Shown piece by piece: positions 1-8,427 of a DNA stretch of 64,000 nt. This stretch comes from Variovorax brevis (GTDB lineage Bacteria > Pseudomonadota > Gammaproteobacteria > Burkholderiales > Burkholderiaceae_C). The DNA lies in assembly GCF_030317105.1 (NCBI RefSeq), contig NZ_JASZYG010000013.1, positions 62,001-126,000 of the forward strand. The letters run 5' to 3'. Position numbers and translations under genes: made by a program. The notes below the pieces were generated by a model, which worked only from the letters and a program-made list of their open reading frames with translations, was not told where the DNA came from and searched no databases. The stretch's first letter is position 1; every line of letters starts with the position of its first letter.

Positions 1-1
1 G

Positions 2-745
2 CCCGCGCTGCGCGCTGCGGACATCGGCGTGGCGATGGGCCTGCGCGGCACCGACGTGGCGCGCGAGGCGGCATCGCTGGTGCTGCTGGATGACAACTTC
101 GCCTCGCTGGTCGAAGCCGTGCGTGCCGGGCGGCGCATCTTCATCAATCTGCGCAAGGCATTGGGCTACCTGTTTGCGGTGCACGTTCCCATCGTGGGCG
201 TGGCGCTGATCCCGGTCGTGATGGGCGGGCCGGCGTTGCTCCTGCCGCTGCACGTGGTCCTGCTGGAGCTGCTGATCGACCCGGCGTGCTCGCTGGTTTT
301 CGAGGCGCAAAGCGCGCCGCCGGACTCCATGCGCGCGCCGCCGCGGTCGAAGGACACGCGACTCTTCACGGTGGCCGCTGCCCTGCGCGCCTTTGCGCTC
401 GGCGGCGTTGCGTTCGCCGGGGTGGCGCTGGTCCAGTGGCTGCTGCACCTGCAGGATGCCTCGGCGCAGAACTTGCGGCTGGCCAGCCTGTCGTCGATCG
501 TGGTCGGCAACCTGTTGCTGCTCGCATGGTTTCGTGGCGGATGGCGGGGCGACGCGAATGAGAACAGGCCCTTTCACGGCTTACTGCTGGGCGTATGCAC
601 ATTCGCGGCGCTGGTGCTCGGCGTTCCGGGGCTTGGAACGCCGTTGGGCTTTCCTTCGCTGCACGGCACATGGATGCTGGCCGTTGTCTTGCCGGGGATG
701 TGGGCCGGATGGCGCCTCCTGCGAAGCCGCGGCCATCCAGGTTAG
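2..745 (+). CDS. P-type cation ATPase, C-terminal part
   Basis: The frame is open from the first bases of the window and encodes about 247 residues. It begins at PALRAADIGVAMG, which in P-type ATPases follows directly on the conserved GDGIND motif, and continues with GTDVAREAASLVLLDDNF and the C-terminal membrane helices (IFINLRKALGYL onward, then several hydrophobic segments). The phosphorylation site, nucleotide-binding region and first helices are absent here. They occur at 11140-12924 on the other strand, where the protein stops at exactly LGDGIND. This is therefore probably the detached 3' half of that gene and not a functional protein. If the sequence left of the window supplies an N-terminal half, it would instead be a second ATPase. 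Confidence 0.8.
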   Translation, partial: PALRAADIGVAMGLRGTDVAREAASLVLLDDNFASLVEAVRAGRRIFINLRKALGYLFAVHVPIVGVALIPVVMGGPALLLPLHVVLLELLIDPACSLVFEAQSAPPDSMRAPPRSKDTRLFTVAAALRAFALGGVAFAGVALVQWLLHLQDASAQNLRLASLSSIVVGNLLLLAWFRGGWRGDANENRPFHGLLLGVCTFAALVLGVPGLGTPLGFPSLHGTWMLAVVLPGMWAGWRLLRSRGHPG

Positions 746-753
746 GGAGCGGG

Positions 754-903
754 TCAATCGCGGGTCACCAGCACGACGAAGGCGTTCAGCAGGAGCCAGC
801 CGACGGCGCCCGCCGCCAGCGCCCCGCCGAGCGCACCAAGCGTCCGTCGCTTCCACGTCGCATTCCGCGCCCTGGATCGGTCGGTGTGAATCAGGGAGTT
901 CAT
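754..903 (-). CDS. small single-pass membrane protein, hypothetical
   Basis: A 49-residue protein starts at MNSLIHTD. It has a basic N-terminus (RSRARNATWKRR) followed by one hydrophobic helix of about 25 residues ending in VVLVTRD. It lies 22 bp downstream of the HtrA-type protease gene on the same strand, so it could be the last gene of that operon. A purine-rich AAGGCG sequence precedes the ATG. I do not recognise a family. Its short length makes it uncertain, but its composition is that of a real membrane peptide rather than an antisense shadow. Confidence 0.45.
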   Translation of the reverse strand: MNSLIHTDRSRARNATWKRRTLGALGGALAAGAVGWLLLNAFVVLVTRD

Positions 904-925
904 GTTGTCACGCCTTCGGGTGGCC

Positions 926-2350
926 TCAACGCGGGTCGCGCCGCGCCGCGCGGTCGGGAAGCGCCAGGGGCACGTAGGCACGCTGTCCGGAGCGCTGCAC
1001 CAGCAAGGCCGCAGTGCTGCCCGATGGCATGCGCGAGAGGATGCGGGTGAAGTCCACCACCCGGCCGACCGAGATGTCGTTGACGGCCAGGATCAGGTCG
1101 CCTGCGCGAATGCCTTCGCTGCGGGCGACACCGGCGGCCGCGCGAACCATCAGTCCATCGTCGATGCGCAATTGCTGGCGCTGGGGGGGCGACAGCTCAC
1201 CCAGGCTCAGGCCCAGCCCATCGTTCCAGTCCGGCGGCAGAATCTGCGCCGGCCGCAGGTCGCCGCGCGCATCTTCCGTGAGCACCGCCCAGATGGCCGC
1301 CGGTTTGCCGTGCCGCCAGACGTCCAGCCGGACCTTCGAGCCGGGCTCCTTCAGCGCGACGTCTCGCAACAGTTGCGTGAAATGCACCACCGGCACCCCG
1401 TCGATGGCGCGCACGACGTCGCCGCGCAGCAACCCGGCCGCTTCAGCGGGGCCGGCGCGGTTGACGCGCACCACCAGCGCACCGACCGCCTCGCTCATCC
1501 CGAAGGACTGGGCCAATGCGGGGCTGACCTCCTGCACCTGTGCGCCCAGGTGCGCGCGCCGAACCGACCCACGGTCGCGCAACTGCCGGAAAACCGCCAT
1601 GGCGAGATTGATGGGGACGGCAAACGACAGGCCCATGTAGCCGCCGCTGCCGCTGTAGATCATGGCGTTGATCGCCACCACGTCACCGCGCGCGTTGAAC
1701 AGGGGGCTGCCGGAACTGCCCGGGTTGATCGCCACATCGGTCTGGATGAAGGGGACCTCGCCAACGCCGGCCATGTAGCGGTTGGTGGCGCTCACCACGC
1801 CGGTGGTCACGCTTCCGTGAAAGCCGAAGGGCGCGCTGATGGCGGCCACCCAGTCGCCGGGTGCAAGGGTCGCGGAATCGCCGATCACCGCCACGGGCAG
1901 CCCGGTGGCCTCGATCTTGAGAACGCCGACGTCGGTGCGCCGGTCGGCGCCGACGAGACGGGCGCTGAATTTGCGTCCGTCACCCAGGCGCACCTGGGTG
2001 TCATCGGCTCCCGCCACCACGTGGGCGCTCGTGAGGATGAAGCCGTCACTGCTGAGGATCACGCCGGACCCGAGGTCGCGGATCTGCCCCAGTGCCAGGC
2101 CCGTGGGCAGTGGCATGGCGAAGCGATCGGCGAAATCGTTCTCGGGCACGAGTTCGGGAAAATCATCGTCGCCCGCATCGGATTCGCGCTCGGTACGCAG
2201 CGTGACGACGTCCACCACCGAGGCGCCCCGGCTTGCCACCAGGGCAGCGAACGCCGAAGTTTCGGAAGCCGGCGCAGCGGTTTGCCCCAAGCTCGCGCCA
2301 CCCAGTGCCCACGCGAGCACCAGGACCAGCGAGCAGGCGATCTGCTTCAT
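926..2350 (-). CDS. HtrA/DegP-type periplasmic serine protease with two PDZ domains
   Basis: The protein has 474 residues. A signal peptide (MKQIACSLVLVLAWALGG) leads into a trypsin-like protease domain with the triad His110 (LTSAHVVAG), Asp140 (DRRTDVGVLK) and Ser213 (NPGSSGSPLF), followed by two PDZ domains at roughly residues 260-340 and 370-470. The usual GNSGGP active-site loop reads GSSGSP here, so the glycine after the catalytic Ser-Gly is replaced by serine. The family degrades or refolds misfolded envelope proteins. The ATG at 2350 was chosen because it directly precedes the signal peptide; the frame is open further upstream but overlaps the preceding gene. It follows the 69-residue gene at 2367-2576 by 16 bp, and both are probably transcribed from boxes at 2630 and 2680. 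Confidence 0.9.
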   Translation of the reverse strand: MKQIACSLVLVLAWALGGASLGQTAAPASETSAFAALVASRGASVVDVVTLRTERESDAGDDDFPELVPENDFADRFAMPLPTGLALGQIRDLGSGVILSSDGFILTSAHVVAGADDTQVRLGDGRKFSARLVGADRRTDVGVLKIEATGLPVAVIGDSATLAPGDWVAAISAPFGFHGSVTTGVVSATNRYMAGVGEVPFIQTDVAINPGSSGSPLFNARGDVVAINAMIYSGSGGYMGLSFAVPINLAMAVFRQLRDRGSVRRAHLGAQVQEVSPALAQSFGMSEAVGALVVRVNRAGPAEAAGLLRGDVVRAIDGVPVVHFTQLLRDVALKEPGSKVRLDVWRHGKPAAIWAVLTEDARGDLRPAQILPPDWNDGLGLSLGELSPPQRQQLRIDDGLMVRAAAGVARSEGIRAGDLILAVNDISVGRVVDFTRILSRMPSGSTAALLVQRSGQRAYVPLALPDRAARRDPR

Positions 2351-2366
2351 GTCCGCAGCGCTTCGC

Positions 2367-2576
2367 TCAGTGTGTGGGGCGGGAATCGACCGCCGGCCAT
2401 GCGAGCTCTCTTCCCAACGTGGCGCGTGCATGGAGGTCGTTGGCGTAGACGCGTTCGCTGAGCGAATCCAGGTCCACATGCCCCTGGACATCACAGGGAA
2501 ATGCGTAGCCGCGGTGGTTGGCGTAGAGCGGACGAAGGTGCAGTTCGTAGCCGCTGGAAACATGCAAGTCGTTCAT
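2367..2576 (-). CDS. small conserved hypothetical protein (69 aa)
   Basis: A soluble, His- and Tyr-rich 69-residue protein begins at MNDLHVSSGYELHLRPLY. A clear AAGGAG ribosome site lies 7 bp upstream of the ATG, and FNR-like boxes at 2630-2643 and 2680-2693 lie in its promoter region. It is the first gene of the unit that continues into the HtrA protease. Short proteins of this type occur beside stress genes in Burkholderiales, but no function is known to me. No membrane segment, signal peptide or metal motif was seen. Confidence 0.7.
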   Translation of the reverse strand: MNDLHVSSGYELHLRPLYANHRGYAFPCDVQGHVDLDSLSERVYANDLHARATLGRELAWPAVDSRPTH

Positions 2577-2629
2577 GGTGAACTCCTTCTTGCACGCCCG
2601 CTCCCGGTGTGAGATCCCCGGGAATGCTG

Positions 2630-2643
2630 TTGCGTTGATTCAA
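2630..2643 (-). promoter_or_regulatory. FNR/Anr-like box TTGCGTTGATTCAA
   Basis: A TTG-N8-CAA dyad lies 54 bp upstream of the start of the gene at 2576. It matches the half-sites of the other boxes in this locus, although no convincing -10 hexamer sits at the expected distance. The 430 bp between 2577 and 3006 hold this box, two more boxes and no gene I can support. Confidence 0.5.
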
Positions 2644-2679
2644 TGTAGGCGCGTCGTGCAACCGGCATGTCAACGTCGC

Positions 2680-2693
2680 TTGCCAGTGCGCAA
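2680..2693 (-). promoter_or_regulatory. FNR/Anr-like box TTGCCAGTGCGCAA
   Basis: This is a second dyad 37 bp upstream of the previous one. The spacing would allow tandem binding upstream of the 2576 gene. One half-site (TTGCC) deviates from the TTGAT/TTGCG pattern. Confidence 0.4.
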
Positions 2694-2958
2694 CCGTGCG
2701 TCAATGAAGAGCGTCACTTGTGTGGCAATGCCGGGTCGGGCGCTTGCAGGCGCTCTGGCTGAGCTGCCGTGGATTGGGTGTCGGCGTGCGTGCGATCAAC
2801 GCGTGGCCGCGAGGACGGTGGCTTGGTGGCCGAACGCACGGTACGGCGCAAAACGGGTCGCGAGGGCATCCGGAAGACGGGAGTGAGCAGCATGATCGGC
2901 TTTCGTGGGGCCGGAAGAATCCAGCACATCCAGTGTGGGGGTTCCATGGATGGGTGAA

Positions 2959-2972
2959 TTGATCCACGTCAA
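2959..2972 (+). promoter_or_regulatory. FNR/Anr-like box TTGATCCACGTCAA
   Basis: The box is centred at 2965.5. A -10-like GACCCT lies at 2995-3000, 29.5 bp from the centre, as at a class II promoter. The predicted transcription start falls on about 3007, which is the ATG of the hibernation-factor remnant, so the transcript would be leaderless. Confidence 0.6.
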
Positions 2973-3006
2973 ATTGCGTGCGAGCAGTACGTGAGACCCT
3001 GAGCCC

Positions 3007-3326
3007 ATGAAGCACGCACCCCAATCGTTTTTCCGGGCTTCGACCGCTCGCCCGCGTTTGGACGGCTGGCACGCGACAGGGCATTGCGGCTCGACCATTT
3101 CTGCGCCGACATGAGCACCTGCCGCGTCAGCCTGGAAATGGAGGACCGGCACCGCCAACAGGGCCGTTCCTTCACGGTGCGGCCGGAACTGACCTTGCCC
3201 GGCCATGAACTGAACGTCAGTCATGTGCACGACGAAGACATCCATATTGCCCTGCGGGACGCCTTTGACGCGATGCAGCGGCAGCTCGAGGATGCGGTGC
3301 GGCGCATGCGCCAGCGCCGCGCCTGA
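3007..3326 (+). pseudogene. HPF/RaiA-type ribosome hibernation factor homologue, frameshifted near its start
   Basis: The readable part (about 3030-3326) matches the sigma-54 modulation/HPF family, with a core of RLDHFCADMSTCRVSLE and ending in a basic VRRMRQRRA tail. The family's start (usually M...LQITFRG-type) is split. The ATG at 3007 gives MKHAPQSFF in one frame, while the conserved continuation FDRSPAF...LARDRALRLDHF lies in another, which has no ATG and could only start at TTG 3084. One base appears to be missing around 3020-3035. Intact members bind the ribosome and silence it during starvation or hypoxia. The lesion could be a sequencing error, because the rest of the frame is clean. 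Confidence 0.65.
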
Positions 3327-3348
3327 ACATGCACAGGAGACTCGCACC

Positions 3349-3543
3349 ATGTACGAAGAAATGAACAACTTGTGGGTGAGGGCGACGCTCGATTGGCAAC
3401 GCGCCGCTGTCGGCCTGGCGCTGCAGACGCAGCAAAGCCAGTTCCAGGCGCTCAACGACTGGCAGGCGTCGCTCAACGCCATCTACCGCGACATGTGGGA
3501 TCGCTGGATCTGTCGCTTCGGCGGCGGCGTTCCCATCGACTGA
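3349..3543 (+). CDS. small helical hypothetical protein (64 aa), possibly phasin-like
   Basis: The protein begins MYEEMNNLWVRATLDWQR and is predicted to be one long amphipathic helix rich in Q, W and A, ending in GGGVPID. AGGAGA lies 11 bp upstream of the ATG, and the gene follows the hibernation-factor remnant by 22 bp, so the two are probably cotranscribed. A weak resemblance in composition to granule-associated phasin-type peptides fits the PHA genes nearby, but I see no diagnostic motif and treat the function as unknown. Confidence 0.55.
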   Translation: MYEEMNNLWVRATLDWQRAAVGLALQTQQSQFQALNDWQASLNAIYRDMWDRWICRFGGGVPID

Positions 3544-3565
3544 GCCTGCCGTTGCCCGCGCCGGG

Positions 3566-3994
3566 TCACTTGACGACCACGACCGGTTGCTTGGCCAAGG
3601 CCATCACCCGCTGCACCACAGAGCCGATCAAAAGATCGGCGATCGCGCCGCGGCCCTTGGAGCCCAGCACGATCATGTCGAACTTGCCCTCGTTGGCGCA
3701 GGCGACGATCTCCTGGGCGACATGGCCCGTGCGGATCTCCATGTCGTAACCGATGCCATCGGCCTTCAACAGCTTTCTGGCCGGCTGCAGTTCCTTTTCG
3801 CTGAGTTCGCGCAGGTAGTCCGCAATTTCCGCCTTGCCCACAAGGGCCTTGGCATGGCGCAGGCCGACGTCGTCGTGCACGCTGACCAGGGTGATCTTGT
3901 TGGATTGGGTGCGCAGCAGGTGCGCGAGCCGGGCGGCGTACTTGACGGCGCGAAGAGCATGCTTGGAGCCGTCGGTGGCAACGAGGATCTTCAT
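3566..3994 (-). CDS. universal stress protein, UspA family
   Basis: This single-domain USP has 142 residues and starts MKILVATDGSKHALRAVKYA. It carries the ATP-binding signature G-x2-G-x9-G-S (GSKGRGAIADLLIGS) near the C-terminus and ends in the typical QPVVVVK strand. It differs from the other USPs here, most of which start MYQ or MYG, and is closer to the short, general UspA type. It is the last gene of a four-gene unit read from 5984 leftward (BON protein, acetoacetyl-CoA reductase, flavodoxin-fold protein, USP), with gaps of 2, 31 and 49 bp. The ATG at 3994 was chosen because the family consensus begins there. Confidence 0.9.
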   Translation of the reverse strand: MKILVATDGSKHALRAVKYAARLAHLLRTQSNKITLVSVHDDVGLRHAKALVGKAEIADYLRELSEKELQPARKLLKADGIGYDMEIRTGHVAQEIVACANEGKFDMIVLGSKGRGAIADLLIGSVVQRVMALAKQPVVVVK

Positions 3995-4043
3995 GGCTTG
4001 GCTTCTTTGTGTTGGAGGAGGATGGATGTTGGACGACCGCCAG

Positions 4044-4571
4044 TCATGCCGCTTGCGGGCTGAGTGCGCCGGGCGGCGCGGGCCCCTTCGAGTCTTGCGC
4101 ACCCGCTATCGCCGCGCCGAAGGACTGCAGGCGCTGCGCACAGCTGCCGTCTTCCACTTCCCGCTGCGTGAAGGCGGCATGCAGGATGGGGGTTCGGCCA
4201 ATCATCTGCGAAACCTCGTGCAACGCGTTCAGGGCACTGCTTGCGCCCATCACGCTGATGACTGCGACGTCCGGCAAGCGATCTGGCCTGTGCATGATGA
4301 AGCTGCGCATGGGGCTGGCAATCTGGAAGGCCCATATCGGCGAGACCAGGACCACGGCATCGTATTCGTGCGGCGGTGGTCCGGAGTATCGGATGGCCGG
4401 CCGCCGGCGCAGCACCGAGTCGATCAGGCACTGGCCGTAGCCGACGATGCCCCTGCGGGGCCGCTCTTCCACAATTTCCGCGAGCGTCCAGCCCTGTTGC
4501 CTGCACAGCAGCGCGGCCAGTTGGCGCGAGGTGCCGGTATGGGAATAGACCACCACGAGTACCTTGCTCAT
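4044..4571 (-). CDS. flavodoxin-fold oxidoreductase-like protein
   Basis: The protein has 175 residues. The N-terminus MSKVLVVVYSHTGTSRQLA is the flavodoxin phosphate-binding loop (SHTGTSR), and VVLVSPIWAFQIASPMRSF is the typical second FMN-binding segment. The family binds FMN and either carries electrons or reduces quinones. The protein sits between the acetoacetyl-CoA reductase and a USP in one operon, suggesting a role in redox balance under low oxygen, although its partner is unknown. The C-terminus (GPAPPGALSPQAA) is low complexity. Confidence 0.8.
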   Translation of the reverse strand: MSKVLVVVYSHTGTSRQLAALLCRQQGWTLAEIVEERPRRGIVGYGQCLIDSVLRRRPAIRYSGPPPHEYDAVVLVSPIWAFQIASPMRSFIMHRPDRLPDVAVISVMGASSALNALHEVSQMIGRTPILHAAFTQREVEDGSCAQRLQSFGAAIAGAQDSKGPAPPGALSPQAA

Positions 4572-4602
4572 GATCGGCTCCTAGTGTGCGAGGCTGATGC
4601 GT

Positions 4603-5322
4603 TCATGCCATGTACTTGCCGCCGTTGACCGGCAGCGTCACGCCCGTGATGAAGCCCGCCTCGTCGGCGGCCAGGAAAACCACACAGCGCGCGATTTCTT
4701 CCGCGCTGGCAAGCCGGCCCACCGGCACGCCCTTCAGGATCGTGGCGAGCGTCTCGGACGGCACCGCTGCGACCATGGCGGTATCGGTGTAGCCCGGCGC
4801 CACCACGTTGACCGTGATGTTGCGCGCGGCGCCTTCGAGGGCCAGCGCCTTGCTCAGGCCCATCAGCCCCGCCTTCGCCGCCGCATAGTTGACCTGGCCC
4901 ATCTGGCACGACTGGCCGTTGACCGAGCCCATGTTCACGATGCGCCCGAAGCGCCGCTCGCGCATGCCTTCGATCACCGCGCGGCACATGTTGAAGCAGC
5001 CGCCCAGGTTGACGTCGAGCACTTCGCGCCATTGCACGTCGCTCATCTTGTGCAGCATCGCGTCGCGCGTGATGCCGGCGTTGTTGACCAGCACGTCCAC
5101 CGGTCCGAGTTGCGCCTGGACGCGGGCCACGCCCTCGCGGCAGGCCTGCGCGTCCGCAACGTTCCATTGAAAGCACGCAATGCCGGTGCGGGCGGAGAAG
5201 GCCGCCGCGGCGGCCTCGTTGCGCCCGTAGTTGGCGGCGACCCGGTAGCCGGCCGCCTGCAACGCGAGCGCCGTCGCAGCGCCGATGCCCGCCGTGCCGC
5301 CGGTGACCAGCGCGGTGCGCAT
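4603..5322 (-). CDS. phaB: acetoacetyl-CoA reductase (PhaB-type short-chain dehydrogenase)
   Basis: The protein has 239 residues and a Rossmann fold with TGGTAGIG at residues 7-14, NNAG at 80-83, and the catalytic Ser133, Tyr146 and Lys150 (YAAAK). The C-terminal GGKYM resembles the PhaB/FabG branch. PhaB reduces acetoacetyl-CoA to (R)-3-hydroxybutyryl-CoA with NADPH for polyhydroxybutyrate synthesis and doubles as an electron sink. A broken PHA synthase lies at 6714-8370, so the usual consumer of its product may not be made here. A FabG-type fatty acid reductase is the alternative reading; the short NYGRNEAAA segment and the context favour PhaB. Confidence 0.85.
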   Translation of the reverse strand: MRTALVTGGTAGIGAATALALQAAGYRVAANYGRNEAAAAAFSARTGIACFQWNVADAQACREGVARVQAQLGPVDVLVNNAGITRDAMLHKMSDVQWREVLDVNLGGCFNMCRAVIEGMRERRFGRIVNMGSVNGQSCQMGQVNYAAAKAGLMGLSKALALEGAARNITVNVVAPGYTDTAMVAAVPSETLATILKGVPVGRLASAEEIARCVVFLAADEAGFITGVTLPVNGGKYMA

Positions 5323-5324
5323 GC

Positions 5325-5984
5325 TCAGCCCTGTACGAGCAGGTGGTTGACGACGTTGGCCACGCCGGGCGCCGACCAGGCCGCGCCTTGGGCGGCCCTG
5401 CGTTCGGCCCAGGAGTGGACCTTGCCGCTGAGCGTCACCTCGCCGTTGTTGACGATGATCTGGATGTGCCGCGCATCGCGCGTGGCCTGGCGCTCGAGCG
5501 CCTGCTCGATCTTCGTGGCGATGTCGGCAGTCTTGACTTTGGGCTTGACCACCACTTGGTTGGTGACGCCGACAACTCCCAGCAAACTGTGCACGGCGAC
5601 ATAGGCCGCCTGGCGCTGGTATTCCCATTCGGTCTGTCCTGTCAGCGTGACGTGGCCGTTCTCGACCATCACCTTGATTTTTCCGTCGGGAACCAGGACA
5701 TTCCACTCGAGGGCACGCTCGGCAGCCTGGGCGATGTCGGCATCGGTGCGCTCGTAGCCGGCCGCCAGCTTGACCTCCATCTCCACCGCCAGCGCTTTGA
5801 CGCCGTCCACGCGCTGCGCCGCGCGTTCGATGGCGTGCTTTTCGGCCAGGCTCGGGGGATGGCCCATGAGCGTCACGACGCCGTCCTTGACGATGACACC
5901 GACCTGCGAGGCTGGCATGGTCACCTCAGGGTCCCAGGTCAGTTCTTCGACGATGTCAGTCTTGAGTTGGGAATCAGACTTCAT
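5325..5984 (-). CDS. triple BON-domain protein
   Basis: The protein has 219 residues and starts MKSDSQLKTDIVEELTWDP. Three BON modules follow, at about residues 5-75, 78-148 and 150-219, each with the DGxVTLxG-type turn (KDGVVTLMG, ENGHVTLTG, NNGEVTLSG). BON domains bind phospholipids or other envelope surfaces. No signal peptide is visible, so a cytoplasmic-side or unusually exported protein is possible. It is the promoter-proximal gene of the unit that runs to 3566; its promoter has a box at 6071-6084 and a TATAGT -10 at 6043-6048. Confidence 0.9.
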   Translation of the reverse strand: MKSDSQLKTDIVEELTWDPEVTMPASQVGVIVKDGVVTLMGHPPSLAEKHAIERAAQRVDGVKALAVEMEVKLAAGYERTDADIAQAAERALEWNVLVPDGKIKVMVENGHVTLTGQTEWEYQRQAAYVAVHSLLGVVGVTNQVVVKPKVKTADIATKIEQALERQATRDARHIQIIVNNGEVTLSGKVHSWAERRAAQGAAWSAPGVANVVNHLLVQG

Positions 5985-6070
5985 GATGCTTCCTTTCGTG
6001 GATGGACTGTGGCGGTCAAGCGCAAGCAATGGCCGTCGATTGACTATAGGAACGGCAGCGCTCGCGGCGG

Positions 6071-6084
6071 TTGCGCTGGATCAA
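6071..6084 (-). promoter_or_regulatory. FNR/Anr-like box TTGCGCTGGATCAA with class II -10
   Basis: The box is centred at 6077.5. TATAGT (minus strand, 6048-6043) begins 29.5 bp away, giving a start site near 6036 and a leader of about 50 nt before the BON gene. This is the cleanest example of the arrangement in the window. Confidence 0.75.
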
Positions 6085-6090
6085 GGATGC

Positions 6091-6567
6091 TCAGGAATCG
6101 GTGGCACCGCGCACCAGCAGGACCGGTGTCGTGCTGTTGCGAAGGACATGTTCAGCATCGCTGCCGAGCGCCATGCGTTGGAGTCCCTTGCGCCCGTGCG
6201 TGCCCATCACGATCAGGTCGCAACCAGCGCGCGCGGATTCTTCGAGGATGACGTCGGCAACGCGTTGCCCCGTGATCTCTCGCAGGGCGGTGTCGGCCTG
6301 TACATCGCTGGCGGCCGCCAACGTGCTGGCCCGATCGAGCACAGCCTTCGCATGCTCGCATGCTCGCATGCTCGCATGCTCGCGTGCCTGCTGCATTGCG
6401 CTGTCGAAGTTCGCGACGGAAGCCAGTTCCGCGAGCAAGGGAAAGTCGTCGATGACGGTGAGCAGGTGCAACCGGCTCCTGATCAGCGCCGCCAGACGAA
6501 TCGCCTCCGTCGGGCCCCGCCGCGCCGTCGGGCTGTCGTCCAGGGGAACGAGGATTTCTTGATACAT
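6091..6567 (-). CDS. universal stress protein containing an 8-bp tandem repeat
   Basis: The protein has 158 residues, begins MYQEILVPLDDSPTARR and ends with the USP nucleotide loop GTHGRKGLQRMALGSDA and PVLLVRG. In the middle (residues around 62-72, REHASMRACEHA), four perfect copies of CATGCTCG stand in tandem at 6351-6382. Because 8 is not a multiple of 3, a gain or loss of one copy would shift the frame. The present four copies keep it open, and the segment is about eight residues longer than in the sister protein at 19495. It has its own box at 6657. Confidence 0.9.
   Translation of the reverse strand: MYQEILVPLDDSPTARRGPTEAIRLAALIRSRLHLLTVIDDFPLLAELASVANFDSAMQQAREHASMRACEHAKAVLDRASTLAAASDVQADTALREITGQRVADVILEESARAGCDLIVMGTHGRKGLQRMALGSDAEHVLRNSTTPVLLVRGATDS
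6351..6382. repeat. tandem repeat, four copies of CATGCTCG
   Basis: Four uninterrupted copies of an 8-bp unit lie inside a USP gene. Flanking bases show partial copies (CTTCG before, CGTGC after). Repeats of this sort change copy number by slippage. Confidence 0.9.
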
Positions 6568-6656
6568 GGCATGTCCTTCAGGCCAATGGATCTGGAATGC
6601 CCTGCGTCGGCCTCGCACGGTCGGCGCTATCGTGAATCCGTGGCCGGCGCCGGCCC

Positions 6657-6670
6657 TTGAGCCACATCAA
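6657..6670 (-). promoter_or_regulatory. FNR/Anr-like box TTGAGCCACATCAA
   Basis: The box is centred at 6663.5. A CACGAT hexamer on the minus strand at 6634-6629 lies at the class II distance. It drives the USP starting at 6567 with a leader of about 55 nt. It also lies just beyond the 3' end of the PHA synthase remnant. Confidence 0.6.
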
Positions 6671-6713
6671 ATGCAATGCTGGCAAAGACCGGGAGGGCGA
6701 ACCGGCGTGGCCG

Positions 6714-8370
6714 TCATCGCACCAGCACATAGGTTCCCGGCGCGTCGCACAGAGGCCCACAGCCGCCGCGGACATTGCCCATGCGCGGTGGTTTGCGGCG
6801 CGGCCCGGAATGCGCCGCGAGCCAAGCTTGCAGGGCTGGCCACCATGAGCCATCCACCTGCCTTGCGCTGGCCAGGTATTCCTCGGGTGAAACGCCGGGT
6901 GCACCGCGCTCGCGGTCGAGGACCCGGTAGTGCCGCCGGCCATGCCCCGGCTCGCTCACGATGCCCGCGTTGTGGCCCCCGTCGGTCAGCACGAAGCGGA
7001 TCGGCGCATCGCTCAGTCGATGGAACTTGTAGACCGATCGCCAGGGCGCCACGTGGTCCGTGACGGTGCCGATCAGAAAGACCGGCACGTCGATGTCGCG
7101 CAGCGAGACCGGATGCCCATTGACCCGATAGCGGCCCTGCGCCAGTGCGTTGTCCAGGAAGAGGCTGCGCAGGTAATCGGCATGCATGCGCCAAGGCATG
7201 CGCGTGCCATCGGCGTTCCATGCCATCAGGTCGTTCATCGGCGCGCGCTCGCCCAGGAGGTAGCTGCGGACCATGGGCGACCAGATGAGGTCTGCCGGCC
7301 GCAGCAGGCTGAAGGCGCCGGCCATCTGGCTGGCGTCGAGAAAGCCCTGGCGCGACATCAGGTCGTCGAGAAAGCTCAACTGGCTCTCGTCGATAAAGAG
7401 CTCCAGTTCGCCCGGCTCGCTGAAATCGGTTTGCGCCGCGAGCAGCGTCACCGTGGCCAGGCGCTCGTCATGATCGCGTGCCATGGGCGCCGCGCCGATG
7501 GCCAGCAGCGTGCCGCCGAGGCAATAGCCCAGGGCGTGGATGCGTTGCCCCGGCACGATCGACCCGAGGCCCGCCATCAGGCCCAGTTGCAGATCGTCGT
7601 TGATGCCGAAGTCCTTGTCCTTTTCGTCGGGGTTCTTCCAGGAGATCGCAAAGACCGTGTGGCCCTGGTCGACCAGATAGCGGATCAGCGAGTTGTGCGG
7701 CGACAGGTGTGGGCGTGGTCGCGAATACTGGATCAGTTCCATCAGGCGGTTGCGCGGCACGACCTTGCCGGGCGTGACGGCGACCTGCCTGCCTGGCGCT
7801 TGAGCTTCGGCACCCCGGGGCGGCAGGTGCTGCTGGCTGCATTGGAAGTCTTCCGCCCAGTTCCGAGCACCGCGCAGGAGGTTGAGCCCAGCTTCGGCCA
7901 GCGGCATGCGCAGGACCTGCGGATGCATCGCCGGCACGTTGGCGGGGGGAGCAGGCGCACAGGAGTTGGCGCGCCGCGAAGGCGACGATCTGCTCATGGG
8001 GGCGCTCCACGCCTGGCACGCCGGTCACAAGGTCTTCGATCCAGCTGGCACCCACTCGCCATGCGTCGCGATACACACAAAAAGGGCCACACGTCCCACG
8101 AGGCATCCTGCAGGCGCCGGTCAGGCTCGTGCGGGTCCGGTGTGGGCGTGTTGCGTGCGTTATCGCCGGCTGCAAGCGCTGTGCGGCCGCTTGCGCCGCA
8201 CGCATCCACGGATGAATGACGCCTGCGCGCATCGGCCGCATCGGCTGCGCCGCCAGGTGAGTGGCCCAATCGGACCAGGCCAGCATCAGGGAGGCCGGTG
8301 ACAGGCCCTTGGTGAACTGCGCCAGCCCGGCGCGCAGCGTGCGGTCCAGTTCGTCGACTTCGCGCTCCAT
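6714..8370 (-). pseudogene. poly(3-hydroxyalkanoate) synthase (PhaC-type), multiply frameshifted
   Basis: Reading down from the ATG at 8370, MEREVDELDRTLRAGLAQF begins a PhaC-like protein that must change frame at least three times, around 8170, 8090 and 7970. Recognisable blocks are WDVWPF, FCVYRDAWRVGASWIEDL, HEQIVAFAARQLL, NLLRGARNWAEDF and PGRQVAVTPGKVV. The catalytic Cys box GYCLGG (from HALGYCLGGTLL) and the final GGHNAG with its His survive in the last frame (6714-7997). Between LMELIQYS and LSPHNSLIRYLV about 25 conserved residues (the region with the VPAWI-type strand) are missing. The gene cannot make a normal synthase. It shares a divergent promoter region with the USP at 8518. Confidence 0.85.
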
Positions 8371-8427
8371 CCTCGTACCTCCAGCAGGAATCAGACGGCA
8401 TCGGAAACGGCCACTCGCGAGAAATCC

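Noticed and set aside
2714..2947. 77-codon minus-strand frame upstream of the HPF remnant
   Set aside because: No ribosome site or recognisable family; it overlaps a region with promoter boxes. A decayed gene cannot be excluded.
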